From assembly GCF_022346995.1 (NCBI RefSeq), contig NZ_JAKRNM010000008.1, forward strand, positions 1-64,000: DNA of 64,000 bases, in the 5' to 3' direction. Numbering within the stretch: position 1 is the stretch's first letter; every line of letters begins with the position of its first letter. Both the position numbers and the translations under genes were made by a program. Below are positions 35,141 through 43,586 of this stretch, piece after piece. The stretch comes from Paenibacillus sp. ACRRY (lineage in GTDB: Bacteria; Bacillota; Bacilli; Paenibacillales; Paenibacillaceae). The notes below the pieces were generated by a model. The model saw nothing but the letters and a program-made list of their open reading frames with translations. It was not told the origin of the DNA and did not search any database.

Positions 35141-36283
35141 GTGAATAAAATTCATAAGGGAAGCAGGCAGCGGTCCAAAATGTTCATTGAAAAAAATCGG
35201 ATGAAAGCAAATTATGCTCTGCAAAAAGACTTAAGGAGAAGCCAGAGGAGTTGGTTAATGCTTGCAGCAGCACTTGGTGTGTGTATGCTCTTCTCTGCCT
35301 GCGGCACTACAGAGTCATCTGACCAGAGGGAAAAGCCATCAGCAGAACAGACTTCCAGTGCGTCGCCAGCAGCAGAAAACACCAATAAAGAAGAGATGAA
35401 CTCAGCAGAGGAGAATGTGATGATTACACCTGAACATTTCATAGATACATTGATGAATGGTTCGAAGGAGGACATTTATAATCAAATGAGCCCGGAACTG
35501 AAGGAAACGATATCGTTGGATGAGTTTAAGACGTCTGTGGACAGCTTCACGGAGGGGGTCACTTCCTGGGAACAGGTTACGAGAGTCAAAATGAACAACC
35601 TGATGGAGCATTCCTGGAAGGATCAGACGGGGACCAGAGGAATACAGACCTATTTTGCCGAGGATCATCAGATTGACGGGCTGTTGATCCAGCCACTTGA
35701 AACGCATGAGGAGACGGACAAGGCATTTACCAAGACCGAATTTCAGTTTCCTATGAAGGGGGAATGGTTCGTGTTCTGGGGAGGAAATGATGTGATGTCC
35801 AATTATCATTATGCGCATGAAACGCAGCGTTACGCACTGGACATTATTCGCACGAAGGAAGATTCAAGTTATCAAGGGAAGGCCGCTGTAAATGAAAACT
35901 ATTATGCTTTTGGTGAGCCGCTCTATGCAGCTGCAGATGGGACGGTTGTTGAAGTCAAAAATGACATTCCGGATAACACGCCAGGCGTGATGAATGCTGA
36001 AGAGCCGACAGGGAATGTTGTCGTCATCGATCATGGAAATGGGGAATACAGCATCACCGCACATCTCAAGGAAGGGAGTGCAGCCGTAAAAACAGGGGAT
36101 AAAGTCAAGCAGGGAGATCTCATCGGGCAGCTTGGTAATTCCGGTAACTCCAGTGAAGCGCATCTGCATTTTCAAGTCTCAGATGGACCTGATCTGTTCA
36201 CTTCCCGTTCAGTTCAGATCCGCTGGGAAGATCAGAGCCAGGTGCTGACACGTGGGAACACGTTTCAGGGACTTCCTGAATAG
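35141..36283 (+). CDS. M23-family peptidase lipoprotein with N-terminal DUF3887-like domain
   Basis: 380 residues. A long basic N-terminus of about 35 residues precedes a hydrophobic segment ending in LFSAC (lipobox, Cys about 54). A Ser/Glu-rich linker follows. Residues about 95-200 look like the DUF3887 fold (HFIDTLMNGSKEDIYNQMS). The LytM/M23 domain lies at about 225-360, with HETQRYALDI, VVIDHGNGEYSITAHL and the metal motif HLHFQ. It should act on cell-wall peptide bridges outside the membrane. The start may be the GTG at 35141 or a later ATG (35180 or 35201), which would give a more normal signal peptide. Confidence 0.82.
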   Translation: MNKIHKGSRQRSKMFIEKNRMKANYALQKDLRRSQRSWLMLAAALGVCMLFSACGTTESSDQREKPSAEQTSSASPAAENTNKEEMNSAEENVMITPEHFIDTLMNGSKEDIYNQMSPELKETISLDEFKTSVDSFTEGVTSWEQVTRVKMNNLMEHSWKDQTGTRGIQTYFAEDHQIDGLLIQPLETHEETDKAFTKTEFQFPMKGEWFVFWGGNDVMSNYHYAHETQRYALDIIRTKEDSSYQGKAAVNENYYAFGEPLYAAADGTVVEVKNDIPDNTPGVMNAEEPTGNVVVIDHGNGEYSITAHLKEGSAAVKTGDKVKQGDLIGQLGNSGNSSEAHLHFQVSDGPDLFTSRSVQIRWEDQSQVLTRGNTFQGLPE

Positions 36284-36384
36284 CAGGGTGCTTTTGTTAG
36301 TAGGGGAGGTGGATGGGGCTCATCTCCGATTAATAAAATAGAGCTTATGGAATCGTGATCTTAGCTTAAAACACATAATTCATG

Positions 36385-36444
36385 TAGGCAGCCGGCTAAT
36401 GGGTCGGCTGTCTTTATGTTGAGCAAATGTGCAGGTTAGTATGG
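36385..36444. repeat. Dispersed palindromic repeat, copy 1 (hairpin and tail)
   Basis: GCAGCCGGC..GTCGGCTGTCTTT hairpin, then TTGAGCAAATGTGCAGGTTAG tail in degenerate form. It lies 100 bases after the M23 lipoprotein gene and could terminate its transcript. Confidence 0.65.
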
Positions 36445-36516
36445 CTTTCAACTTTTAGATTACATATTATGTAAAGAAGATTCTAGACAGGAATACATGA
36501 AACGGAGGGATTAGGG

Positions 36517-36765
36517 GTGAACAGGCATGTGTTACACATCGCTGCAAGTGTAGTTTGCATATTAGTACCTGCTGTTGGTTTCTTATATGAATGGTGGGAT
36601 AGCTACCAACCCAAAGTAGGACCTGTAGGAGACGGAAAACCGAATTATTATCTTACAATGCCTCAATGGATAACTATTGTATCTTCTTTCACTCTTGGAA
36701 TGATTAATCTGCCTCTCGCCATTATTTTATACAAACAAAAGATTAATGAAGATAGTAAAAATTAG
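36517..36765 (+). CDS. Small two-helix membrane protein, unknown
   Basis: 82 residues. Hydrophobic helices at about 5-26 and 50-72 flank a loop with YQPKVGPVGDGKPNYYLT, and the charged end reads KQKINEDSKN. The GTG start follows GGAGGGATTAGGG. The gene is more AT-rich than those to its left and sits between repeat copies, in what looks like accessory DNA. No family recognised. Confidence 0.55.
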   Translation: MNRHVLHIAASVVCILVPAVGFLYEWWDSYQPKVGPVGDGKPNYYLTMPQWITIVSSFTLGMINLPLAIILYKQKINEDSKN

Positions 36766-36782
36766 AGCCCATTATGCTAACA

Positions 36783-36846
36783 TGTAACGATTGTTCAATA
36801 CAGTACAACGGTAGTTAACGTAAGCTCAGCTGCCGTTTCATACTGA
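36783..36846. repeat. Dispersed palindromic repeat, copy 2
   Basis: TAACGATTGTTCAATACAG leads into the imperfect hairpin ACGGTAG..CTGCCGT, the same subtype as the copy at 63692. The tail is missing. Confidence 0.55.
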
Positions 36847-36870
36847 AGCAACAAGCAGGAATATAATGGA

Positions 36871-37167
36871 ATGGAAACGAATACATCATTCAACACTGAA
36901 AGTAGGATGATTAGTGAGGGTGATATTGAATACTTTTCGTTTAGTAATCATAAAAAGCAAAGCTTGGTCCCTCCTGAGCACATGTTGTTTGAAATCGGCT
37001 CCATAACCAAAGTTTTTACATCCATATTCATGTTATAATTGGATTATTATGTTTCTAAATTCATAAAATGGATTAATAAAAAAGAGCCAACACAAGGTAC
37101 CATGATAGACGTTACAGGTAAGAAAATACTTGAAGCCATTCTAAGTAGTGCAAAGTCATTAAAGTAA
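36871..37167 (+). pseudogene. Decayed serine beta-lactamase-like hydrolase
   Basis: An ATG-led frame encodes 55 residues ending at TAA (37036-37038); the same frame continues to another TAA at 37165-37167. The first part contains MLFEIGSITKVFTS, the SxxK nucleophile motif of class C beta-lactamase/serine hydrolase proteins (FEIGS-TKVFTS). Just after the stop come DYYVSKFI, matching the DDPVSKYI that normally follows closely, and a short C-terminal-looking end (GKKILEAI). More than 200 residues of a normal protein are missing, so this is an inactivated remnant with an in-frame stop and a large internal deletion. Confidence 0.7.
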
Positions 37168-37194
37168 AAGGCAACTATAGTTCATTAAACAACT

Positions 37195-37241
37195 AACCAA
37201 ATGTGATCGACTGCTCATGTTCAACTAAAGAACAGGTTTCC
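37195..37241. repeat. Dispersed palindromic repeat, copy 3 (right half)
   Basis: AATGTGATCGACTGCT and TGTTCAACTAAAGAACAGG match the right hairpin arm and tail of the 61.4-kb copy. The left arm is decayed. Confidence 0.55.
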
Positions 37242-37296
37242 TTCATCGATTTCAAACTCTTTCGCTGTGAATATATTCTCAATGGGGGCAGATTAT

Positions 37297-37740
37297 ATGG
37301 GGATTAGAATACGAGAATTGCTATCAAAAGATTATACTGAAGTCGTTACCCTATGGAATGATGAACTGGGCGTCAGTACTGTTACGGATGAAAATTTTCA
37401 CATTACGATGGACCAGATGATCAGGGAGGGCAATTACAAAACGTTTGTAGCGTTACTTGAGAATCATGTGGTTGGTTTCATATCTATAGTCCACGCATTA
37501 GCTGTAGGGTCTACGAATGGTTATCTGCATATAACCGGACTTGCTGTGCATAAGGATTTTCAACGTCATAAAGTAGGAACTGAACTGCTGCGATATACTG
37601 AAAATTACGCGAAAGAAAGCGGGATATCAAGCATTATTTTATGTACCGGGATGAAACGAACGGGTGCCCAAGCTTTTTATGAGCATAACGGATATAACAA
37701 AGATTCATACTGTTTTGATAAAATTATTAAAATTGACTGA
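37297..37740 (+). CDS. GNAT-family N-acetyltransferase
   Basis: 147 residues from the ATG at 37297, which has GGGGGC seven bases upstream; the frame is open ten codons further. The GNAT core includes HVVGFISIVHAL (beta4), LHITGLAVHKDFQRHKVGTELLRY (acetyl-CoA loop QRHKVG) and AQAFYEHNGYNKDSY at the C-terminus. The substrate is unknown. It is a single-gene unit flanked by repeat copies on both sides. Confidence 0.85.
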   Translation: MGIRIRELLSKDYTEVVTLWNDELGVSTVTDENFHITMDQMIREGNYKTFVALLENHVVGFISIVHALAVGSTNGYLHITGLAVHKDFQRHKVGTELLRYTENYAKESGISSIILCTGMKRTGAQAFYEHNGYNKDSYCFDKIIKID

Positions 37741-37789
37741 ATGATAACCATCTCATTCAAAGAGAAACGGAGAGCTCAATATAGATATG

Positions 37790-37838
37790 GAAGCAGACGG
37801 TCATTATGATCGACTGCTTTTGAAAGCAAAGGCAGTTT
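37790..37838. repeat. Dispersed palindromic repeat, copy 4
   Basis: GAAGCAGACGGTCATTATG, then ATCGACTGCTTTTG and a degenerate tail (AAAGGCAGTTTATTGA). It lies 50 bases after the GNAT gene. Confidence 0.6.
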
Positions 37839-37909
37839 ATTGACGAATTTACTCCCACTACATTTTTGAATGTTATTAAAACCTGAATACCTTATTGGAG
37901 GACAAATTT

Positions 37910-38410
37910 ATGGAAGTTAGACAAATGGCAACAGCATTCTTAATACATCACGAGCATGTTTTGATGATGAAGAAGGCTAAGAGTAAGATTTTTAATTTTG
38001 AATTTTGGGGCGGTATTGGGGGACATCTTGAGTATGAGGAACTAAACTCCCCGATGAGAGCAAGTTTCAGGGAAATTGAAGAAGAAACGGGATATAAAGA
38101 GAATGAAATAGAGAACTTTACCTTGAAGTACATACTGATAGAAGAAAGTAAAGATGAACTTAGGCAACAATACGTATATTTTGGAGAGACAACCCATAGG
38201 GATTTTATCCCTTCAGATGAAGGCGAATTGTTTTGGATACATAAGAGTGAGCTAATGAAATTGAAAACTTCAAAAGCCATCAGGTTTACTATTCAACATT
38301 ATCTTGAGAATCCTGATCAGAGGAATATATGTGTTGGAGCACTTACAGTTAATGAAGAAGAAGTTCCGCTTATCCAGTGGTCTATTGTTAAACAAACTGT
38401 ATCTTTCTGA
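37910..38410 (+). CDS. Nudix hydrolase
   Basis: 166 residues from the ATG at 37910, preceded by TTGGAGGACAAATTT (the frame opens five codons earlier at TTG). The Nudix box lies at about 40-62: GGHLEYEELN...REIEEETGY, with the catalytic REIEEE. The family hydrolyses nucleoside diphosphates linked to another moiety; the substrate is not evident. The surrounding DNA is AT-rich. It stands alone. Confidence 0.88.
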   Translation: MEVRQMATAFLIHHEHVLMMKKAKSKIFNFEFWGGIGGHLEYEELNSPMRASFREIEEETGYKENEIENFTLKYILIEESKDELRQQYVYFGETTHRDFIPSDEGELFWIHKSELMKLKTSKAIRFTIQHYLENPDQRNICVGALTVNEEEVPLIQWSIVKQTVSF

Positions 38411-38476
38411 AAGTTTGTAACTCTAAGAGATTAAACTAATGGGTGGGGAAATTATGAGAGGGGTTGGGAAATAGAG

Positions 38477-38950
38477 ATGACAGCATTATTTTCACACAAG
38501 CCCGAAGGATACGAATGTCCATTTTGCTGTATTTGGGGAATTAAGCGACCTGATCAGGGAACAAAACAAAGGGATATCATCTATCAGAATGAAAAGGTAA
38601 CAGCATTTATAGCGGGCAAATGGTGGCCAAACAATAAAGGACATGTTCTTGTGGTGCCCAATCAACATTTCGAGAACATCTATGAACTGCCTGCAGATTA
38701 CGCTGCCCAGATTCACCGCGCTGCGCAGCTTACAGCATTTGCTATGAAAAGTACATATGGATGTGATGGAATTTCTACAAGGCAGCATAATGAACCAGCT
38801 GGCAATCAGGACGTGTGGCATTATCATCTCCATGTTTACCCTAGATATATGAATGATCAACTTTATCTGTTGAAGGGTTCACAGTCCGATCCAGAAGAGC
38901 GTTCTTTCTATGCTGATAAGTTGCGTTCTTGGATAAAGGAAAACATCTAA
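38477..38950 (+). CDS. HIT-family hydrolase
   Basis: 157 residues. The histidine triad is WHYHLHVYPRY at about 114-124 (H-x-H-x-H). NKGHVLVVPNQHFENIYEL at about 53-71 is the usual strand before it. An N-terminal CPFCCIWG pair of cysteines may bind zinc, as in some HIT proteins. The family hydrolyses nucleotide phosphoramidates or dinucleoside polyphosphates. It ends shortly before a bidirectional terminator. Single-gene unit. Confidence 0.9.
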   Translation: MTALFSHKPEGYECPFCCIWGIKRPDQGTKQRDIIYQNEKVTAFIAGKWWPNNKGHVLVVPNQHFENIYELPADYAAQIHRAAQLTAFAMKSTYGCDGISTRQHNEPAGNQDVWHYHLHVYPRYMNDQLYLLKGSQSDPEERSFYADKLRSWIKENI

Positions 38951-39011
38951 GTCAATTTGAACATTACTTTCATGAAGATGCTCACCAAAATGACAGGAGC
39001 AGTTAATGCAA

Positions 39012-39058
39012 AAGAGCCTGAGAGAAACGAAGTAATCTCGTACTCTCAGGCTCTTCTT
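39012..39058. terminator. Bidirectional terminator
   Basis: AAGAGCCTGAGAG (39012-39024) and CTCTCAGGCTCTT (39043-39055) are perfect complements, flanked by A-rich and T-rich sequence. Shared by the convergent HIT and YjdJ-like genes. Confidence 0.85.
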
Positions 39059-39082
39059 ATTATGGACATCATTCAATCGTTA

Positions 39083-39367
39083 TTAATTGAGAACATCCGC
39101 GTATTCTGGGATGCGGTCGAAACGTCCCTTGGCAAACGGGCACAAAGGTAGAATCTTGATCCCGTTCTCCCGCGCGTATTCTACCATAGCTTTGAGAAGC
39201 TTGTCGCCAAGCCCTTGGCCCCGGTAAGCATTTTCAACCAACGTGTGATCAATAATGTACAGCTCCGGACTTGAAATTACATACGTCATTACCGCAGCAG
39301 TGTCGCCATTATCTTGAATAAGAAATCTTTTATTAGCAGGTTCATGCTCTACATTATGCATGTTCAT
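39083..39367 (-). CDS. YjdJ-like GNAT acetyltransferase
   Basis: 94 residues, a minimal GNAT fold of the YjdJ type. It shows YIIDHTLVENAYRGQGLGDKLLKAMVEYARENG, with the acetyl-CoA loop YRGQGLG, and ends in CPFAKGRFDRIPEY with a conserved cysteine. Its ATG overlaps the stop of the ferredoxin-like gene upstream by four bases, so the two are co-translated. The pairing is conserved in several bacteria (yjdI-yjdJ). The substrate is unknown. Confidence 0.85.
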   Translation of the reverse strand: MNMHNVEHEPANKRFLIQDNGDTAAVMTYVISSPELYIIDHTLVENAYRGQGLGDKLLKAMVEYARENGIKILPLCPFAKGRFDRIPEYADVLN

Positions 39368-39606
39368 CCCTCTTTCCTTGTTGAATATTCATCGTCCAGA
39401 CGTTTATACGTCAGTGCTCCACTTGGACATGTGTCAATATGCCGGGCAATAGTCTCTGAAGTGTCGCCATCGGGATTAACCCAAGGACGTTTGCTCAAAT
39501 CAAACACACCAGGGAGGCCCTTTACACAAATACCTGAGTGAATGCATACCTCAGAATCAAACATTACTTCGATATCTTTACCGTAGTACAACTTCTGTTT
39601 ACTCAT
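39364..39606 (-). CDS. YjdI-like divergent 4Fe-4S mono-cluster protein
   Basis: 80 residues. The cysteines are in EVCIHSGICVKG (about 20-29) and in HIDTCPSGALTYKR (about 60). This matches the divergent mono-cluster ferredoxin family (YjdI). It probably carries a 3Fe-4S or 4Fe-4S cluster. It precedes the acetyltransferase with a four-base overlap. A ribosome site AAAGATGTGAATG lies before the ATG on the minus strand. Confidence 0.85.
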   Translation of the reverse strand: MSKQKLYYGKDIEVMFDSEVCIHSGICVKGLPGVFDLSKRPWVNPDGDTSETIARHIDTCPSGALTYKRLDDEYSTRKEG

Positions 39607-39925
39607 CGTTCATTCACATCTTTCACTTTTGAGTTTGTTTATAGACAAGATTCATACTTCGAAAGCGAACCTTCTGAACCGGGACATGGCATTGGCAACC
39701 GTGGCCAGCAATTTTTGGCTTGGCTCTCGATGTCCGAATTATAATGAGGAATTATGGATAAGTCAACGTGACGAATCTCCCAATGTTTTAATGCATTCCT
39801 TGTATTTGGTTGCTATTATTCATCTAACGGGCAGATAAGTTGAACGATTTCAGGAATATCCATTTATACTTATGTAACATCCAGGTTCATCATAAAAACG
39901 CTATAGAAAGTGGGAAACAACATTT
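39607..39925. other. Gap of 319 bases without a recognised gene
   Basis: Between the divergent YjdI-like gene and the methyltransferase. It contains open frames of 60-70 codons on the plus strand that lack ribosome sites and resemble nothing I know, and a tail-only repeat copy at 39821-39846. Probably promoter sequence plus decayed DNA. Confidence 0.4.
39821..39846. repeat. Dispersed repeat, copy 5 (tail only)
   Basis: CTAACGGGCAGATAAGTTGAA (20 bases of match to the shared tail) without the hairpin. Confidence 0.6.
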
Positions 39926-40642
39926 ATGATTCCATTAGTATATGACCAGATTAACCTTTGGGGAAAAGATGATGAATTTTTCCTTGCTTTGCTAAAGAGC
40001 TTGAAAGTGGAGTCTATAGCTGACTTGGGCTGTGGAACAGGAAGATGGACTACACATCTTGTTCAATACGGATATAAAATTACAGCTATTGATCCCCATG
40101 AAGAAGCGATTAAACTGGCGAGAATTAAGGATGATTCAGGCCATGTGAATTGGATTGTAGGAGACAGCTCCAACTTACAAACCAATACGTATGACGCGGT
40201 TATTATGACAGCCAATGTCGCACAGGTATTTCTTACAGATGATCGTTGGAAGCAAGTGATCTCAGACGTATTCCGATCCCTGAAAGTTGGCGGTCACTTT
40301 ATTTTTGATACAAGAAATCCTTTGGCGAAAGTGTGGGAAGAGTGGGAGAAGGATATGACTCCTGATGTAGCCAAAGACAGGCTGAGTGGAGACCCTCTTG
40401 AAATCTATACAGAATATGAGGGGTTTGAGCGAGATGTTTATACTTTCTATGAAACTGTGAAAAATACAAAGACAAATGAAGTTCTTGTTCATGAAAAAAT
40501 GCAGATACGATTTCGAAATCAAGGAGAATTAAATGAGTCACTGAAACAAACAGGTTTTTCAAAAATTGAAACATATGGGGATTGGGAATTTAAACACGCA
40601 AATTCTGAAAGTCGATCTTTTATTTTTCATTGTATAAAATAG
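39926..40642 (+). CDS. Class I SAM-dependent methyltransferase
   Basis: 238 residues. Motif I IADLGCGTGRWTTHLVQYGY lies at about 31-50, motif II acidic ITAIDPHEEA at about 52, GDSSNLQTNTYDAVIMTANV at about 83, and FRSLKVGGHFIFDTRNP at about 118. The C-terminal half is typical of small-molecule methyltransferases. The substrate is unknown. The gene is AT-rich and stands alone, closed by a repeat hairpin 55 bases after its stop. Confidence 0.87.
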   Translation: MIPLVYDQINLWGKDDEFFLALLKSLKVESIADLGCGTGRWTTHLVQYGYKITAIDPHEEAIKLARIKDDSGHVNWIVGDSSNLQTNTYDAVIMTANVAQVFLTDDRWKQVISDVFRSLKVGGHFIFDTRNPLAKVWEEWEKDMTPDVAKDRLSGDPLEIYTEYEGFERDVYTFYETVKNTKTNEVLVHEKMQIRFRNQGELNESLKQTGFSKIETYGDWEFKHANSESRSFIFHCIK

Positions 40643-40697
40643 ATTCTTTGAAAAGCACAATAATAGTGATTGCTAAAAAGGATAGCGTCCTTTATAC

Positions 40698-40738
40698 GAC
40701 AAAAGCAGCAGATCAACAAGATCGGCTGCTTTTGTTAT
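40698..40738. repeat. Dispersed palindromic repeat, copy 6 (hairpin only)
   Basis: ACAAAAGCAGC-AGATCAACAAGATCG-GCTGCTTTTGT, a long stem with a T-rich right side. It lies 55 bases after the methyltransferase stop and should act as its terminator. Confidence 0.7.
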
Positions 40739-40906
40739 TTTTACCATGGATGCTTTAATTAAAATTTAATGGTGATATGAATATTTGTTTCCTAATATTA
40801 TACAATAAATGGTTCTGATTCTGATATAATGGATGCTTCATGATTTAGATGCTGAAAGCAATGAAAGATGAGTATGAGTAGGTGAAAAAAGGAGGGCAAC
40901 GCAAAA

Positions 40907-41245
40907 ATGGATTTAACATTTGGAAACGTTACGATACTTATTCCCCCTTTACACATCACGATTATCGTAGTAATTATTATTTTCTTATTAGTAAGGTGGA
41001 GCAAACAATTAGAAACAAGACGTTTTACGGTATTCTTTTACTTTTTGTTCAGTACTTCCATTACTCCGATTTACACTAGTTACACAGCAAAAGGTTACTT
41101 TCAGCTATGGATTCCTATAGGATTTATAATCATCTTCCTATATTTATTTGGCGGTAGAAGAAAAAATCATCCAGCTAAAGTGAAAGCAAGCATTTTGGGG
41201 TTCTCCATAGCCATATACCAGCTCATTCTTAAATATGTCGGATAG
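40907..41245 (+). CDS. Small membrane protein, unknown
   Basis: 112 residues with three hydrophobic segments: about 10-30 (ILIPPLHITIIVVIIIFLLV), 40-55 and 68-84. The C-terminus is basic and ends in a further apolar stretch. GGAGGGCAACGCAAAA sits ahead of the ATG. No family recognised. It lies between two repeat hairpins (40698 and 41266). Confidence 0.55.
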   Translation: MDLTFGNVTILIPPLHITIIVVIIIFLLVRWSKQLETRRFTVFFYFLFSTSITPIYTSYTAKGYFQLWIPIGFIIIFLYLFGGRRKNHPAKVKASILGFSIAIYQLILKYVG

Positions 41246-41265
41246 ATTCTGAACTCAATATTACC

Positions 41266-41305
41266 AAAGAAGTAGCCGAGTATCAGGATCGGCTGCTTTT
41301 GTTCG
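41266..41305. repeat. Dispersed palindromic repeat, copy 7 (hairpin only)
   Basis: AAGAAGTAGCCGAGTATCAG and GATCGGCTGCTTTTGTT form the stem with G-U pairs. It lies 20 bases after the small membrane protein gene, in a terminator position. Confidence 0.65.
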
Positions 41306-41330
41306 GATAAAATAAAATGTATTCACATCC

Positions 41331-41362
41331 TTGACTTTCCCCTGCACAGGAAACTGTATACT
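41331..41362 (+). promoter_or_regulatory. MerR-type promoter with long spacer and dyad
   Basis: TTGACT (41331-41336) and TATACT (41357-41362) are separated by 20 bases rather than 17. The spacer TTCCCCTGCACAGGAAACTG has dyad symmetry (CCTG/CAGG). This is the layout of promoters twisted into action by MerR proteins, and it precedes a merR gene. Confidence 0.7.
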
Positions 41363-41389
41363 CACCTTATGTTATAGATTGGAGATGAT

Positions 41390-42211
41390 ATGTTGTTCAA
41401 AATCAGTGCATTTTCCAGGTTAAGCAAGGTCTCACTTAAAACCCTGCGTTACTACGACCAGATTGGCATACTCAAGCCAAGAAAAGTAGATCACCATACG
41501 GGATATCGTTACTATTCCGCAGATCAGCTTCTGGAGCTCAACCGGATTTTGATGTATAAGGAGTTGGGTTTTACATTACCTCAGATTGCACAGCTGCTCC
41601 AGGAAGATATCACATTGGAGAACATTCAAGGCATGTTTAGGCTGAAAAGAAGTGAAATCCAGCAAATCATTGATACGGAACAAGCCAAACTTTTCAGGAT
41701 TGAAGAGCGTATGCAGCTCATCGAAAGAGAGGGGCAACTCGAGACGGGTCAAGACATCCGAATCAAAGCAGAAGCTGCTCAAACCTTTCTTTTTCAAAAA
41801 GCGTACGGAACAGAAGAAGACATTCCGGAGTTATTTCGTCAATTTGATCTGTTAGTAACAGCCGAAATGCGGCAGCAGATCCAAGGCCCTCAGGTTGTGT
41901 TGTGGAAAGACGTCGATGGAAAAGAAGATGAGTTTGAGTTTGAAGTGGGATATTTTTTAACCTGTGAGCTGCAATCCTCTCCAGAGCCATTTCAGCTGCG
42001 AATTCTTCCTCCTGAACCGATGATGGCCACAATGGCATTTCATTCCGATTCCAAGTTTGATGGTGCGGCCTGTGTGCATTTAGCGAAATGGATCGAGGAT
42101 AATAACTATCAGATCAAGGAAAGCGAACCCGGCAGGGAACTGTATTTACCGTTATCTCCGGAACGGGATGCACAATTTATTGAGATACAAATTCCCATAC
42201 TAAATAGTTAA
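41390..42211 (+). CDS. MerR-family regulator with GyrI-like effector domain
   Basis: 273 residues. The N-terminal winged helix reads FSRLSKVSLKTLRYYDQIGI (about 7-26), followed by a dimerisation coiled coil at about 80-115 (RLKRSEIQQIIDTEQAKLFR). A C-terminal region (about 125-273) resembles the GyrI/BmrR multidrug-binding fold. It should activate its own promoter and the MFS gene that follows 23 bases later, in response to a toxic compound. GGAGATGAT precedes the ATG. Confidence 0.88.
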   Translation: MLFKISAFSRLSKVSLKTLRYYDQIGILKPRKVDHHTGYRYYSADQLLELNRILMYKELGFTLPQIAQLLQEDITLENIQGMFRLKRSEIQQIIDTEQAKLFRIEERMQLIEREGQLETGQDIRIKAEAAQTFLFQKAYGTEEDIPELFRQFDLLVTAEMRQQIQGPQVVLWKDVDGKEDEFEFEVGYFLTCELQSSPEPFQLRILPPEPMMATMAFHSDSKFDGAACVHLAKWIEDNNYQIKESEPGRELYLPLSPERDAQFIEIQIPILNS

Positions 42212-42234
42212 TTGAGAAGGTGGATTGGTGTGAA

Positions 42235-43413
42235 ATGAAAAATAAAGGCATCATCTATGTGCTGGCATTGGCCGTTTTTTTGATCGGGACCATTGAATAT
42301 ATTATTACTGGAGTCATAGAGATGATTGCCATGGACCTAGGGGTATCTACTTCCGAAGCGGGGCTACTAGTCACGGTGTTTGCTCTCGCTGCGGCCATTG
42401 TCTCTCCGATGCTGATCGCACTTACGATCAATGCAGATCGCAAAAAAATACTGATGACAACCCTCGGTGTATTTATTGTCAGCAACGGACTCATGTTTGC
42501 AGATCTTGCTTATGAGACATTGTTATGGGTCCGCGTAATCCAGGGAGCTAGCGGAGGAATGGCTACCGTTGTAGCCATGGCCGTAGCGACCCGACTGGTT
42601 GAGAAGGAGAAAAGGGGCAATGCCATCGGGATCATTTTAATGGGGCTTAGCAGTGCGTTAGTGCTCGGTGTCCCTATCGGTACATTTTTTAGTGAGATGT
42701 TCGGCTGGAGAGTCTTGTTTATTCTAATTGGTGTATTGAGTATTCTTCCATTACTAGTTATCTATAAAAGGGTTCCAGCAATCAAAGAAGAAGAAAAGGT
42801 TACCCTCGGTATGCAGCTCTCTATTCTGAAAAACCCGACTATTCTTATGTCTTTAGTAGTTACATTATTGTATGTCGGCGGTTACGCCACGCTGTTTACT
42901 TATATTACGCCATTTTTGCAAGAGACATCCTCTCTTACCATGACCGAGATTAGTGGTGTTCTGTTTTTAGCAGGCATTTGCAGCTTTGCAGGATCAAGAG
43001 TGGGTGGACAATTGGCAGATGCCAAGGGTTCAAAATTCACCATTCTTCTCGGGCTTTTGTTACAGGGGGGCACGCTCCTTATGTTCGCGCTAGCGGGTGT
43101 CCATCTCCTGGCATTAATCTTGATTTTAATGATCTTTATGCTTTCAACGTGGAGTATCTCCCCAGCCCAGCAGCTATACTTAGTTACTCTGGCGCCTCGA
43201 AATCCGGACATTGCTCTTAGTGTAAATACGTCTTTCATTCAATTCGGTTTTGCACTGGGATCTGCTGTAGGCGGTCTCGTCATTCGAAGTACGTCTGTTC
43301 TGTATCTGAACTGGTTGGGATTTGCCGCTGTCGGTATAGCTTTAATTTTGGCTATCCTACTGTTTAATAGAGCAAGCCGTATTAAGGCGGAAACGCCTAT
43401 GATGACTAAGTAA
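42235..43413 (+). CDS. MFS efflux transporter (DHA1-like)
   Basis: 392 residues from the ATG at 42235 (the frame is open five codons earlier, from a GTG too close to AAGG). About 12 helices. Motif C-like GASGGMATVVAMA (about 108) and the typical loop with ADRKK after helix 2 suit a drug:H+ antiporter. It follows the MerR gene by 23 bases, and the pair forms a likely drug-response unit. The substrate is unknown. The repeat hairpin at 43451 closes the unit. Confidence 0.85.
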   Translation: MKNKGIIYVLALAVFLIGTIEYIITGVIEMIAMDLGVSTSEAGLLVTVFALAAAIVSPMLIALTINADRKKILMTTLGVFIVSNGLMFADLAYETLLWVRVIQGASGGMATVVAMAVATRLVEKEKRGNAIGIILMGLSSALVLGVPIGTFFSEMFGWRVLFILIGVLSILPLLVIYKRVPAIKEEEKVTLGMQLSILKNPTILMSLVVTLLYVGGYATLFTYITPFLQETSSLTMTEISGVLFLAGICSFAGSRVGGQLADAKGSKFTILLGLLLQGGTLLMFALAGVHLLALILILMIFMLSTWSISPAQQLYLVTLAPRNPDIALSVNTSFIQFGFALGSAVGGLVIRSTSVLYLNWLGFAAVGIALILAILLFNRASRIKAETPMMTK

Positions 43414-43450
43414 GAGAAGAACGGGACTTCCACGATAATTCAATAACAAC

Positions 43451-43486
43451 AAGAAAGCAGCCGATCATTGTGATTGGCTGTTTTAA
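43451..43486. repeat. Dispersed palindromic repeat, copy 8 (hairpin only)
   Basis: AAGAAAGCAGCCGATCATTG and TGATTGGCTGTTTT pair as a stem (G-U pairs), followed by AATC. It lies 38 bases after the MFS gene. Confidence 0.65.
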
Positions 43487-43586
43487 TCATAAAAGGGTCT
43501 GGTTTAATCCACATTTCACTTGAATAATATGGTAATATTTTTGTTGTGGATTCTTTTCTTGTAAAGGTTAGGAGGCCTATGTCTTA

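Noticed and set aside
36783..37241. CRISPR-like or tandem repeats
   Set aside because: Copies of the palindromic family here are irregular in spacing and decayed, with no spacers of even length and no cas genes.
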